A DNA stretch of 64,000 bases, taken from NCBI GenBank assembly GCA_005503215.1, contig SCNS01000008.1, forward strand, positions 62,001 through 126,000, read 5' to 3'. Source of the stretch: Sphingomonadaceae bacterium 3R27C6 (lineage in GTDB: Bacteria; Pseudomonadota; Alphaproteobacteria; Sphingomonadales; Sphingomonadaceae). Position numbers and translations under genes: made by a program. Shown here one piece after another: positions 26,169 through 34,765 of the stretch. How positions within the stretch are numbered: position 1 is the first letter of the stretch; each line of letters opens with the position of its first letter. The notes under the pieces are model-generated. The model had not been told where the DNA came from and searched no databases. It saw only the letters and a list, made by a program, of their open reading frames with translations.

Positions 26169-27718
26169 CCGATACCGCGCTCGATGCGCGGCGGCGGCGC
26201 GCGGTCTTTGCCGAGCTCGAATCGCGGACGTTCGACCTCGCGGTGATCGGCGGCGGAATCACCGGCGCGGGGATCGCGCGCGATGCGGCGATGCGCGGGC
26301 TGGCGGTCGCGCTGGTCGAGGCGCGCGACTATGCGAGCGGGACGAGCAGCCGGTCGTCGAAGATGATCCATGGCGGCCTCCGCTATCTGGCGCAGGGCGA
26401 CATCGCGCTGGTCAAGGAGGCTGCGTCGGAGCGGCAGATCTTGCGGCGGATCGCGCCGCACCTGACGCGATTGTCGCCCTTCCTGATCCCGACGACGAAT
26501 GTGGCGATGACCGCGAAGCTGCGGACGGGGCTGTGGACCTTCGAGAAACTGGGCGGGGTGCCCGAGGCCGAAAAGCATGAGGTGATCGGGCTGGCGGAAT
26601 TGCAGCAGCGTGAGCCGTTGATGCGCAGCGACAGGCTGAATGGCGCGGTGCTCTACCCCGAATTCCTGACCGACGATGCGCGGCTGGTGCTCGCCAATGT
26701 GCGGAGTGCGCAGGGTGCGGGAGCGGTGGTGGTGAACCATGCGGCGGCTTCGGAACTGACGGGCGACGGGCTGGTCGCGACGTCGACGCTGGACGATGAG
26801 CTGAGCGCGAGGATCAAGGCGAGGCTGGTGGTGAATGCTGCAGGCGCTTGGGTCGACAAGGTGCGCGGGCTCGAGGCCGGCGAAAGCGACACGCGCCTGT
26901 CGCTGAGCCGCGGCATCCATCTGGTGCTGCCGCGCGAACGGCTGCCGATCCATGCGACGATCATCATTCGGGCGCCCGACAAGCGCAGCATCTTCGCGGT
27001 GCCGCGCGGGGCGTTCACCTATGTCGGGACGACCGATGTGTTTCACGACGGCGCCGATTACTGGCCCGCGCCGACGCGCGAGGACATCGACTATCTGCTG
27101 CGCGCGACCGAGGCGGCTTTGAATATCGACCCGATCCGCGATGGCGAGATCGTCTCGCTCTGGTCGGGGGTGCGCCCGCTGATCGCGCAGCCGGGGAAAA
27201 AGGCGAACGAGGTGTCGCGCAAGGACGAGATCTGGACCTCGCCGAGCGGACTGGTGTCGATCGCGGGCGGCAAGCTCAGCGCCTATCGCGCGATGGCCGA
27301 GCGGGTGGTCGATCTGGTGGTCGAGCGGTTGGGCGTCACCGCCCTGCCCTGCTCGACCGCCAAGGCGACATTGCCTGGTGGATCGCGGACGGCGGGGCTG
27401 GACGGCCTCAACCCGCACGCCGCCGAACGGCTGGCGGGGCTGTATGGCGACGAGGCGAGCGAGATATGGATCGCGGGCGGCGATGTCGGTGCCGAAGCCA
27501 CGCGCGCGGTGACGCATGAGGGCGCCGCGACGCTGGAAGATTATTGGGTGCGGCGGAGCGCGCGCGCCTGGTTCGACGAAGGGGCCGGCCTTGCCGCGCT
27601 GGCGCCCGCCGCCGAGGCGATGGGCGCGCTGCTCGGATGGGATGACGCCAAGAAGGCGGCGCAAATCGCGCATTGCCGACAGATCAACGATGCGAGCCGC
27701 AGGCTTCTGGGAGAGTGA
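26165..27718 (+). CDS. glpD: FAD-dependent glycerol-3-phosphate dehydrogenase (GlpD family)
   Basis: 517 residues with the Rossmann FAD motif 'FDLAVIGGGITGAGIARDAA', the GlpD substrate-side motif 'SSRSSKMIHGGLRYL', and 'VSLWSGVRPLI' and 'GGKLSAYRAMAERVVD' further on. GlpD oxidises glycerol-3-phosphate to DHAP at the membrane, passing electrons to quinone. The start is GTG at 26165, overlapping the sulfoquinovosidase stop (GTGA). In this operon it would handle glycerol freed from SQ-glycerol after phosphorylation by the FGGY kinase two genes on. A role on another polyol phosphate is possible. Confidence 0.85.
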   Translation: MTDTALDARRRRAVFAELESRTFDLAVIGGGITGAGIARDAAMRGLAVALVEARDYASGTSSRSSKMIHGGLRYLAQGDIALVKEAASERQILRRIAPHLTRLSPFLIPTTNVAMTAKLRTGLWTFEKLGGVPEAEKHEVIGLAELQQREPLMRSDRLNGAVLYPEFLTDDARLVLANVRSAQGAGAVVVNHAAASELTGDGLVATSTLDDELSARIKARLVVNAAGAWVDKVRGLEAGESDTRLSLSRGIHLVLPRERLPIHATIIIRAPDKRSIFAVPRGAFTYVGTTDVFHDGADYWPAPTREDIDYLLRATEAALNIDPIRDGEIVSLWSGVRPLIAQPGKKANEVSRKDEIWTSPSGLVSIAGGKLSAYRAMAERVVDLVVERLGVTALPCSTAKATLPGGSRTAGLDGLNPHAAERLAGLYGDEASEIWIAGGDVGAEATRAVTHEGAATLEDYWVRRSARAWFDEGAGLAALAPAAEAMGALLGWDDAKKAAQIAHCRQINDASRRLLGE

Positions 27719-27719
27719 G

Positions 27720-29123
27720 ATGAGTTCGATTGCCGCAGCCCTTGCCAGCATGATCGGCGCCGATCGCGTCGCGAGCGATACCGACGCGCTGAATGCGCGC
27801 CGCTACGATCAATGGGCGGTCAAGCATCTGCGCGACTGGCGCAGCGAAGCCGTGTCCGCACCGGGCTGCGTCGTGCGGCCGCGGTCGGTGGAGGATGTGC
27901 AGAAGGTCGTGCGCCTAGCCGCCGAGAAACGCGTGCCGCTGATCCCCTTTGGCCTTGGCAGCGGGGTGTGCGGCGGGATCGAGCCGACGCCGGATGCGAT
28001 CCTGCTCGACATGAGCGCCATGAACCGCGTGCGCTATATCGACAGCGACGACCTGCTCGCGAGCTTCGACGCGGGACTGAACGGCATGGAGGCCGAGGAA
28101 GCGGTCGCGGCGCACGGGCTGACGATAGGCCACTGGCCGCAGTCGATCGCGATCAGCAGCGTCGGCGGCTGGGTCGCGACCCGGGCATCGGGGCAATTCT
28201 CGACGGCCTATGGCAATGTCGAGGACATCATCCATTCGATCGAGACGGTGCTGCCGAACGGCGAGCTGGCGACGCTCGGCAAAGCGGTGCGCGCGGCGGC
28301 GGGGCCGGACCTGCGGCATCTGCTGATGGGTGCCGAGGGGACGATGGGGGTGATCACCGGGGTGACCTTCTCGCTGCGCGCGAAAGCGCCGCACCGCGAC
28401 TACAGCATCTTCTATGCGAGCGACATGCGCGCGGGGTTCGAGGCGCAGCGGCAGATCATGCGCGCCGACTGGCGCCCGCCGGTGATGCGCCAATATGATG
28501 GGCGCGAGGTGCGGCGGCTGTTCCGCGATTATGAGCGGGACGGCAAGGCGATGCTGTTGATGGTCCATGAAGGGCCGAAGGCGCGGGTCGATGCAGAGCT
28601 GGCGGCGATGCATGAGATTTGTGCCGCGGCGGGGCTCGAAGCGGGCGATCCGATGGCGGCGAAACAGTGGATCGAAAAGCGCAACCATGTGCCGAGCTGG
28701 CGCGACATGTTCGAGCGCGGCTATGTCGCCGATACGGTCGAGATTTCGGGGCGATGGAGCGAGATCGGCGCGATTTATGACGACAGCATTGCCGCACTCA
28801 ATCAAATCCCCGGGGTGATCAACGCGTCGGCGCACAGCAGCCATGTCTATCGGTCGGGGATCAACCTTTATTTCAGCTTCGCCGCGAGTTTCGAGGACAG
28901 CGCGAAGATGGAGCCCGCCTATTTCGCCGGCTGGCGCGCGATCATGGAAGCGACCGCGAAGCATGGCGGCGGGGTCGCTCACCATCATGGCGCGGGACGG
29001 CTGCGCAAACCCTATCTGCACCATGATCTGGGCGAGAGCGGCGTTGCGTTGCTGCGGCGGTTGAAGAATGCCCTCGATCCGGAGGGGATCATGAACCCGG
29101 GCAATCTGATACCCGATGCCTGA
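27720..29123 (+). CDS. FAD-binding oxidoreductase, alkyl-DHAP-synthase-like
   Basis: 467 residues of the vanillyl-alcohol-oxidase superfamily. A PCMH FAD-binding half holds 'VEDVQKVVRLAAEKRVPLIP', 'GLGSGVCGG' and 'QSIAISSVGGWVATRASGQ'. The C-terminus ends in 'GIMNPGNL' and carries a triple-histidine motif HHHGAGR at residues 421-427, the signature of alkyl-dihydroxyacetone-phosphate synthase (AGPS). AGPS acts on acyl-DHAP. Short bacterial relatives have mostly unknown substrates. It starts just after GlpD (2-bp gap) and overlaps the FGGY kinase start by 8 bp, so it works on a related three-carbon or glycerol-linked metabolite. A D-lactate- or glycolate-oxidase-like role is the alternative. 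Confidence 0.75.
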   Translation: MSSIAAALASMIGADRVASDTDALNARRYDQWAVKHLRDWRSEAVSAPGCVVRPRSVEDVQKVVRLAAEKRVPLIPFGLGSGVCGGIEPTPDAILLDMSAMNRVRYIDSDDLLASFDAGLNGMEAEEAVAAHGLTIGHWPQSIAISSVGGWVATRASGQFSTAYGNVEDIIHSIETVLPNGELATLGKAVRAAAGPDLRHLLMGAEGTMGVITGVTFSLRAKAPHRDYSIFYASDMRAGFEAQRQIMRADWRPPVMRQYDGREVRRLFRDYERDGKAMLLMVHEGPKARVDAELAAMHEICAAAGLEAGDPMAAKQWIEKRNHVPSWRDMFERGYVADTVEISGRWSEIGAIYDDSIAALNQIPGVINASAHSSHVYRSGINLYFSFAASFEDSAKMEPAYFAGWRAIMEATAKHGGGVAHHHGAGRLRKPYLHHDLGESGVALLRRLKNALDPEGIMNPGNLIPDA

Positions 29124-30534
29124 GCTTTTGCTCGCACTCGATGCGGGCACGACGGGCGCCCGCGCGATGCTGGTCGATCCGGCGGGTGCGGTGCTGGGCA
29201 TCGACAAAAGGCCGGTGGCGAGCCACTTTCCTGCCCCCGGCTTCGTCGAACAGGATGCCGCCGAGGTGTGGAAAATCTGCCGCGCGGTGATCGACGGCGC
29301 GCTAGCCGCGGCGGGGCGAAGCATATCCGATGTTGCTGCGTTCGGGGTGACGACGCAGCGGGCGAGTATCGTGTTGTGGGACCGGGCGACGGGCGAGCCG
29401 GTGGCGCCGATGCTCGTGTGGAGCGACTTGCGCGGGCTGGACGAGTATAAGGCACTGCGCGCGGCAGGCTTTACCAGCTGGCCGCAGGTGCCTTCGGCGA
29501 AGCTGCCCGCGGCGATCGCGCTGTCGGCGCGCGATCCCGCGCGGCTGCAATGGGGAACGCTCGATAGCTGGCTCACTTACAAGATGAGCGGCGCGCATGT
29601 CACCGATGCCTCGGCGGCGTGGCTGACGGGCTATTATGATTATGCGGCCGGCAGCGGATGGGATGCGGCTTTGCTGACGCACCAGCGCCTGCCCGCGACG
29701 ATGTTTCCGGCGCAGGTCGAAAGCTGGGGCGCGATTGCGGAGAGCGATCCCGCGGTGCTCGGCGCGCGCGTTCCGATCACCGCGCTGATCGCCGACCAGG
29801 AGGCCGCGATGGTCGCGCATGGCGCGCTGGAGCGCGGCGACTGGAAGGCGACCTATGGCACGTCGGGCGTGCTGATGGCGGGGACCGGCGGTGTGCCCGA
29901 GACGATCCACAACAGCATGCCCGCCGAGGCGCTGGCCTTTGCGGGCGGGAGGCCGCGCTTCTGCGTCGAGGGCATGGTGATTACCACCGGATCGATGATC
30001 GAGTGGCTGTGCGGCGGGCTCGGCCTGTTCGCGTCGCCCGCCGCGATGGAAGCGGCGGCGGCTTCGGTCGCCGATGCGGGCAAGGTCGTGGTGCGACCGT
30101 CGCTGGCCGGCATGGGCGCGCCGCATGGCAAGTTCGAGGCGCGTGGGCTGATCGCGGGGCTGAGCTTTGCCGACGGGCCCGGACAGGTCGCGCGTGCGGC
30201 GTTGCAGGGGATCGCGTTCCGCTTTCGCGAGATCGCCGATGTGATTGCCGCCACCTTGCCGGTGCCCGAGGCGCTGCCCGTCGCGGGCGGGCTGTCGGCG
30301 AGCGATACGTTGCTGCAGTTGCAGGCCGACGCGTTGCAGCGGCCGGTCCGGCGGCATGCGGTGCGCGAGGCGAGCGCCTATGGCGCGGCGCTGGCGGCGG
30401 GCATGGGCGCGGGATTGTTCGGCGAGAGCGAGTTGAAGCGGCTGGCGCGCTATGATGCCGAGTTTATGCCGAAGATCAGGCGCGATGAAGCCGATGCGGC
30501 GTTCGCGCGCTGGCGGGATGCGGTGGCGGTGTGA
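29116..30534 (+). CDS. FGGY-family carbohydrate kinase (glycerol/pentulose-kinase-like)
   Basis: 472 residues with the FGGY fold: ATP-site 'LALDAGTTGARAMLVD' at the N-terminus, 'FGVTTQRASIVLWD', a middle 'LIADQEAAMVAHGALERGD', and 'LPVAGGLSASDTLLQLQAD' near the C-terminus. The 'GVTTQR' word resembles the glycerol-kinase 'GITNQRET' region but is not identical. It ends the operon TonB receptor - sulfoquinovosidase - GlpD - AGPS-like - kinase. Glycerol kinase is the simplest reading because SQ-glycerol hydrolysis yields glycerol and the operon has GlpD. A ketose or polyol kinase remains possible. Confidence 0.78.
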   Translation: MPELLLALDAGTTGARAMLVDPAGAVLGIDKRPVASHFPAPGFVEQDAAEVWKICRAVIDGALAAAGRSISDVAAFGVTTQRASIVLWDRATGEPVAPMLVWSDLRGLDEYKALRAAGFTSWPQVPSAKLPAAIALSARDPARLQWGTLDSWLTYKMSGAHVTDASAAWLTGYYDYAAGSGWDAALLTHQRLPATMFPAQVESWGAIAESDPAVLGARVPITALIADQEAAMVAHGALERGDWKATYGTSGVLMAGTGGVPETIHNSMPAEALAFAGGRPRFCVEGMVITTGSMIEWLCGGLGLFASPAAMEAAAASVADAGKVVVRPSLAGMGAPHGKFEARGLIAGLSFADGPGQVARAALQGIAFRFREIADVIAATLPVPEALPVAGGLSASDTLLQLQADALQRPVRRHAVREASAYGAALAAGMGAGLFGESELKRLARYDAEFMPKIRRDEADAAFARWRDAVAV

Positions 30535-30539
30535 CGCGT

Positions 30540-31379
30540 TCAGGCGGTTCCGGCGACCTCGCTCCACAATCCGCGCACGATATCGCGCATGCGCTGCGCC
30601 TCGTCCCAGCGGTTCGTCAGTTCGCTGCCGTCGGGCGCGGTGATCGCATAGGGCGGCGGCCCGAGCTCGCACATGAAGGTCAGCGCGTCGTCCGCGCGCG
30701 CCTGTTCGAGCCAGAGTTCGAAGCCGCGGCGCCACCAGGCGATATGCTGGTCGCGCCAGCCCGCGTGCTGCGGCGCATCGAGCGCGACCTGCACCTGATG
30801 TGTCGTCGAGACGCGGCCGTGGAAATTATGACTCCCCTGCAGGATCGTCTCGATCGCGGCGAGTTGATCGTCGCGGAGCGGCAACTCCATCTCGCCCGCG
30901 ACGGGATAATGCGACAGGTCGGCGGTGAGCGGCAGGCCGGGGCGTTCCTCAAGCAATTGCAGCGTGAAGAGCAGGTCGTTGGTCAGGCGGCCGCGGTGCG
31001 TTTCGAACCAGACCGGAAGCGGCGCGTCCTTTGCCGCGGCGACAAGGCTGTCGATCAGGCGCAGCGCGGCGCGGAAGTCGGCGGTGGGGCCTGCGATCTG
31101 GACATTGAGATGGTGCGCGCCGAGACGGTGCGCTTCGCCGATCCAGTGCGTAAGCTGGTCGGCGTCATGGACGAACACCTGCCCCTCCCATGCGAGGCCG
31201 AGCGGGTTCATGACGCGCGCGACGCCGTCGGTACGCGCGGTGCGCGCGAGGTTCACCCCGACGCCGTCGAAGCCCGCGGCGACGACCTCAGTCAGCGCTT
31301 CGTCGAGGCGGTTTTCGATGTCGAAACCGGGGCATTTGTCGAGGCCCCAGACCGATTGAAGAACGAGCAATTCGGGCAA
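30540..31379 (-). CDS. Sugar-phosphate isomerase/epimerase-like TIM barrel (xylose isomerase-like)
   Basis: 279 residues resembling the AP-endonuclease-2/xylose-isomerase TIM-barrel family: 'AGFDGVGVNL', 'GAHHLNVQIAGPTADFRAAL', 'PVWFETHRGRLTNDL' and 'PLTADLSHYPVAGEM', with metal-site-type Glu, Asp and His residues. The start is TTG at 31379 (AAAGGGAAG upstream), since no ATG fits. It converges on the FGGY kinase with a 5-bp gap and diverges from the MFS gene at 31554, sharing a LacI-type palindrome at 31393. It could isomerise a sugar released from SQ metabolism. The substrate is unknown. Confidence 0.68.
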   Translation of the reverse strand: MPELLVLQSVWGLDKCPGFDIENRLDEALTEVVAAGFDGVGVNLARTARTDGVARVMNPLGLAWEGQVFVHDADQLTHWIGEAHRLGAHHLNVQIAGPTADFRAALRLIDSLVAAAKDAPLPVWFETHRGRLTNDLLFTLQLLEERPGLPLTADLSHYPVAGEMELPLRDDQLAAIETILQGSHNFHGRVSTTHQVQVALDAPQHAGWRDQHIAWWRRGFELWLEQARADDALTFMCELGPPPYAITAPDGSELTNRWDEAQRMRDIVRGLWSEVAGTA

Positions 31380-31392
31380 TGGCTTCCCTTTC

Positions 31393-31409
31393 AGACAACG
31401 CTGTCATAT
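31393..31409. promoter_or_regulatory. Candidate LacI operator A (TIM barrel / MFS divergent promoter)
   Basis: AGACAACGCTGTCATAT is an imperfect palindrome around a central CG and is shared with operators B, C and D of this cluster. It lies 14 bp from the TIM-barrel start and about 145 bp before the MFS start. Confidence 0.6.
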
Positions 31410-31445
31410 CGTGTGGGGTGCGGGAGTCAATCGGCCTCGTTCAAC

Positions 31446-31525
31446 CGTCACCCCGGACTTGATCCGGGGCCTGCTTTCCTTCCCCGGAAAGACAAGGCGG
31501 GTCCCGGGTCGAGCCCGGGATGACG
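31446..31525. repeat. Dispersed GC-rich inverted-repeat element, copy 2
   Basis: CGTCACCCCGGACTTGATCC… mirrored by …GTCGAGCCCGGGATGACG, closely related to 21144-21232 and 34676-34758. It separates operator A from the MFS start codon at 31554, so the MFS mRNA would carry it in its 5' leader. Confidence 0.8.
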
Positions 31526-31553
31526 AGAAAAGAAAAGATCGTGAGAGGATGAG

Positions 31554-32888
31554 ATGATCACCGAAGCCCCCACCCCGCCCGTCATTGCGCCGGTGTCCGT
31601 AGCTTACCGCCGCTATGCGCTGACGGTGTTGCTGATCATCTATATCCTGAACTTCCTCGACCGGCAGATCGTCTCGATCCTCGCCGAGCCGATCAAGAAT
31701 GAGCTGCATCTGGCCGACTGGCAGCTGGGGGTGATGACAGGGCTCGCCTTTGCGCTTTTCTACACCATACTCGGGATTCCGATCGCGCGCTTTGCCGAGA
31801 CGGGCGACCGGCCGCGGATCATCGCAGTGGCGGCGGGCTTGTGGAGCATCTTCACCGTCGCGTGCGGCTTTGCGCAGAATTTCGTCCAGCTCGTGCTCTG
31901 CCGGATCGGGGTCGGGATCGGCGAGGCGGGGTGTACACCGCCCGCGCATTCGCTGATCACCGATTACACGCCGAAGGAGAAACGCGCCTCGGCCCTCGCC
32001 TTCTATTCGCTCGGCATTCCGCTCGGCGGGCTGCTCGGGCTCGCGCTCGGCGGGCTGATCGCCGATGCTTATGGATGGCGGACGGCATTCCTGTTCGCGG
32101 GGGCGCCGGGGGTGCTGATGGCGCTGATCGCGTGGACGACGCTGAAGGAACCGCGGCGGCAGATGCACGGCGATCTCGCGGCGCTCAAGGCGGCGCGGCC
32201 CGACTTCAAGACCGCGATGGCCGAGATCCGCGGCAAGCGCACCTTCTGGCTGATCGCCTTCGCCGCGGCGATCAAGGCCTTCATCGGCTATGGCGCCGCG
32301 GCCTTCCTAGCGCCCTTCTTCTTTCGCAACCATGCCGCGGAGCTGACGGTGATCGCGGGCGATTTCGGGCTGGGGCTGACGGGGTTTCTAGGCGTCGCGC
32401 TCGGCGTCGTGCTCGGGCTGACCGGCGCGCTCGGCACCTGGATGGGCGGGCAGCTCGCCGACAAATATGGCGCGCGCGACTTGCGTGCTTATGTCGCGAT
32501 ACCCGCGGTTTCGACCTTCCTCGGGATCCCTTTCTATATCGCGGGGCTGATGGCCGATTCCGCGGTGTTCGCGCTGATCATGTTCGCCTTTCCGCCGGTG
32601 CTCAATACGCTCTGGTACGGGCCGGGCTTCGCCGCGGTGCAGGGGCTGGTGCGGCCGCAGACGCGCGCGACGGCGTCGGCGGTGCTGCTGTTCATCATCA
32701 ACCTGCTCGGGCTGGGCCTGGGGCCGCTCGGGGTCGGCGCGGTCAGCGATTTCCTCTCGGGGCCGATGGGGTTAGGGTCGGCGGAGGGCGTGCGCTGGTC
32801 GCTGATGATCTTCATCCAGTTCGGCGCACTCGCCTCGGCGCTGTTCTGGATGGCGCGCAGTTCGATCCGTCAGGAGATGGTGAGTTGA
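31554..32888 (+). CDS. MFS transporter (spinster-like)
   Basis: A 444-residue, 12-helix transporter. The first helix is 'IYILNFLDRQIVSILAEPIK' and the motif-A region is 'FTVACGFAQNFVQLVLCRIG', then 'GIGEAGCTPPAHSLITDYTP', a pattern of sphingomonad spinster-type MFS proteins. The start ATG at 31554 has GAGGATGAG upstream. It is coupled to the iron alcohol dehydrogenase (TTGA overlap at 32885) and shares operator A with the TIM barrel. Likely inner-membrane import of SQ, SQ-glycerol or a breakdown sugar, or export of a product; substrate not provable. Confidence 0.83.
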   Translation: MITEAPTPPVIAPVSVAYRRYALTVLLIIYILNFLDRQIVSILAEPIKNELHLADWQLGVMTGLAFALFYTILGIPIARFAETGDRPRIIAVAAGLWSIFTVACGFAQNFVQLVLCRIGVGIGEAGCTPPAHSLITDYTPKEKRASALAFYSLGIPLGGLLGLALGGLIADAYGWRTAFLFAGAPGVLMALIAWTTLKEPRRQMHGDLAALKAARPDFKTAMAEIRGKRTFWLIAFAAAIKAFIGYGAAAFLAPFFFRNHAAELTVIAGDFGLGLTGFLGVALGVVLGLTGALGTWMGGQLADKYGARDLRAYVAIPAVSTFLGIPFYIAGLMADSAVFALIMFAFPPVLNTLWYGPGFAAVQGLVRPQTRATASAVLLFIINLLGLGLGPLGVGAVSDFLSGPMGLGSAEGVRWSLMIFIQFGALASALFWMARSSIRQEMVS

Positions 32889-34051
32889 GTATCGCAAGCA
32901 TCGCCCTGCCCCGTATCCTGCGCATCGGCGGCGGGGCGTCGAAGCAACTGCCCGAGGTGCTCGGCGCGCTGGGGCTGGCGCGGCCGCTGATCGTGACCGA
33001 TGACTGGCTGGTGAGCAGCGGGCGTGTCGAGGAGTTGACCGACGGACTGACGGCGGCGGGGATCGCGGCGCGGGTGTTTGCCGATACGGTGCCCGACCCG
33101 ACGGTCGCGTCGGTCGACGCAGGGGTAGCGTTCCTGCTCGAAGGCGATCACGACTGCGTCGTGGGCTTCGGCGGCGGCAGTCCGCTCGACAGCGCGAAGG
33201 CGATTGCCTTGCTCGGCCAATTCGGCGGGGCAATGGGGGATTACAAGGCGCCGCATGTGCAGGACGCGCCGGGGTTGCCGGTGATCGCGATCCCGACGAC
33301 CGCGGGCACGGGGTCGGAGGCGACGCGCTTCACGATCATCACCGACGAGGCGACCGACGAGAAGATGCTCTGCCCGGGGCTCGCCTATCTGCCGGTTGCG
33401 GCGCTCGTCGATTATGAGCTGACCTTTACCAAGCCGGTGCGGTTGACCGCCGATACCGGGATCGATTCGCTGACGCACGCGATCGAGGCCTATGTGTCGA
33501 AGCGCGCGAACCCGTTCAGCGACGGCATGGCGCTGCTCGCGATGCGCGCGATCGCGCCGAACCTGCGGCGCGTGTGCAGCGACCCGATGGATGCCGCGGC
33601 GCGCGAGGCGATGATGCTGGGCGCGACGCAGGCGGGGATCGCCTTTTCGAACAGCTCTGTCGCGCTGGTCCACGGGATGAGCCGGCCGATCGGCGCGCAT
33701 TTCCATGTGCCGCACGGATTGTCGAACGCGATGCTGCTGCCCGCGGTGACCGCCTGGTCGGCGCCCGCGGCGCTGCATCGCTATGCCGATTGCGCGCGCG
33801 CGATGGGGGTTGCCGACGAAGCCGATGGTGACCAGTCGGCGGTGGCACGGCTGCTCGACGAGCTGGCGGCAGTGAACCGCGAGCTTGAGGTGCCGGGTCC
33901 CGCAGCGTGGGGCATCGACGCGGCGCGCTGGGATGCGCTGGTCCCGACGATGTGCGCGCAGGCGGCGGCATCAGGGTCGCCCGCGAACAATCCGCGCGTG
34001 CCCGATAGCGAAGAGATGGCGATGCTCTATGCGCAGATTTGGGCGGGATAA
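32885..34051 (+). CDS. Iron-containing alcohol dehydrogenase (group III ADH)
   Basis: 388 residues with the group III Fe-ADH pattern: 'VVGFGGGSPLDSAKAIALL', 'IPTTAGTGSEATRFTIITD', and the metal-ligand region 'DSLTHAIEAYVSKRANPFSD' … 'LVHGMSRPIGAHFHVPHG' with conserved His residues. TTG at 32885 overlaps the MFS stop and has GGAGATGG upstream. This family interconverts short alcohols/aldehydes or keto groups using NAD(P). In the SQ cluster it might reduce 6-oxo-glucose, oxidise a C3 sulfonate alcohol, or act on glycerol-derived compounds. The first role would be redundant with the aldo/keto reductase at 35830. Confidence 0.82.
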   Translation: MSIASIALPRILRIGGGASKQLPEVLGALGLARPLIVTDDWLVSSGRVEELTDGLTAAGIAARVFADTVPDPTVASVDAGVAFLLEGDHDCVVGFGGGSPLDSAKAIALLGQFGGAMGDYKAPHVQDAPGLPVIAIPTTAGTGSEATRFTIITDEATDEKMLCPGLAYLPVAALVDYELTFTKPVRLTADTGIDSLTHAIEAYVSKRANPFSDGMALLAMRAIAPNLRRVCSDPMDAAAREAMMLGATQAGIAFSNSSVALVHGMSRPIGAHFHVPHGLSNAMLLPAVTAWSAPAALHRYADCARAMGVADEADGDQSAVARLLDELAAVNRELEVPGPAAWGIDAARWDALVPTMCAQAAASGSPANNPRVPDSEEMAMLYAQIWAG

Positions 34052-34090
34052 GGCACGCCCGACCTGTTCTTTCTGGCGGCCGATGGCGGG

Positions 34091-34498
34091 CTATGTTTTT
34101 ACCGGGTTTCTGGCATGCGAAGCCAGCGGAAGCGCAAGCCATTTATGCCGCTGTTCGGACCACACCGCCTGTTGAGGCATCGGGAAGTCCGGGTCCGCGA
34201 AGGCTCCGGCCGCCACGCCGATCAGATGGGGAAGGCGTTCGGGCTCCCACCACAGCGACGATCCGCAATCGGGGCAGAAGTGGAAGGAAACGTCGAAGCC
34301 GCTGGCTGACGGACGATGGAACATCTTCGCCTCGCCGGCCATCAGCGCGACGCTTTCGCGCGGATAAAATGCGGCGACGCTGAACAGCGATCCCGTCCGC
34401 TTTTGGCAGTCGAAGCAATGACAAAGCGAAACCTTGACCGGCTCGCCGGCGCAGCGAAGCACAAGTTTGCCGCAATGACAGGAAGCGTATCGTTCCAT
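34091..34498 (-). CDS. GFA-family (glutathione-dependent formaldehyde-activating-like) zinc protein
   Basis: 135 residues with the three GFA zinc-cysteine motifs: 'CHCGKLVLRC' (residues 7-16), 'CHCFDCQKRTGS' and 'CPDCGSSLWWEP'. The fold binds two zinc ions. True activity of most members is unknown, and the formaldehyde link is doubtful even for the namesake. ATG at 34498. It lies convergent to the Fe-ADH (39-bp gap) and downstream of the monooxygenase across a repeat element. It could be chance, or it could handle a thiol-adduct by-product of desulfonation. No evidence decides. Confidence 0.85.
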   Translation of the reverse strand: MERYASCHCGKLVLRCAGEPVKVSLCHCFDCQKRTGSLFSVAAFYPRESVALMAGEAKMFHRPSASGFDVSFHFCPDCGSSLWWEPERLPHLIGVAAGAFADPDFPMPQQAVWSEQRHKWLALPLASHARNPVKT

Positions 34499-34675
34499 CG
34501 GAAATGAGGAATATCATCACTTCCCGAACGCACAAAATACGATTGCGGGGCGGGCGGGCGTGCTCATTCGAACCCCGTTCATCAACGCGCAACCCGCGAG
34601 GTGCTTAAGCGCGCTCGCCCCGCCTCCTTCTCTCCTACGTCTCAAACGTGGAGGCGGGGTATCCTTCCCAGCCAT

Positions 34676-34758
34676 CGTCATCCCGGGCTTGATCCGGGAT
34701 CCATGACTTCAAGGGAGGCTTTTGCCTTCGTGGACCCCGGATCAAGTCCGGGGTGACG
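34676..34758. repeat. Dispersed GC-rich inverted-repeat element, copy 3
   Basis: CGTCATCCCGGGCTTGATCC… mirrored by …TCAAGTCCGGGGTGACG, ending 7 bp before the monooxygenase stop. It may act as that gene's terminator or as an mRNA 3' stabiliser. The rest of the 267-bp gap (34499-34675) shows no gene. Confidence 0.8.
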
Positions 34759-34765
34759 AGAGAGT

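Noticed and set aside
31841-32884. Extended N-terminus for the iron alcohol dehydrogenase
   Set aside because: The added region lies in another frame of the MFS gene. The TTG at 32885 with its ribosome site and stop overlap is the sensible start.
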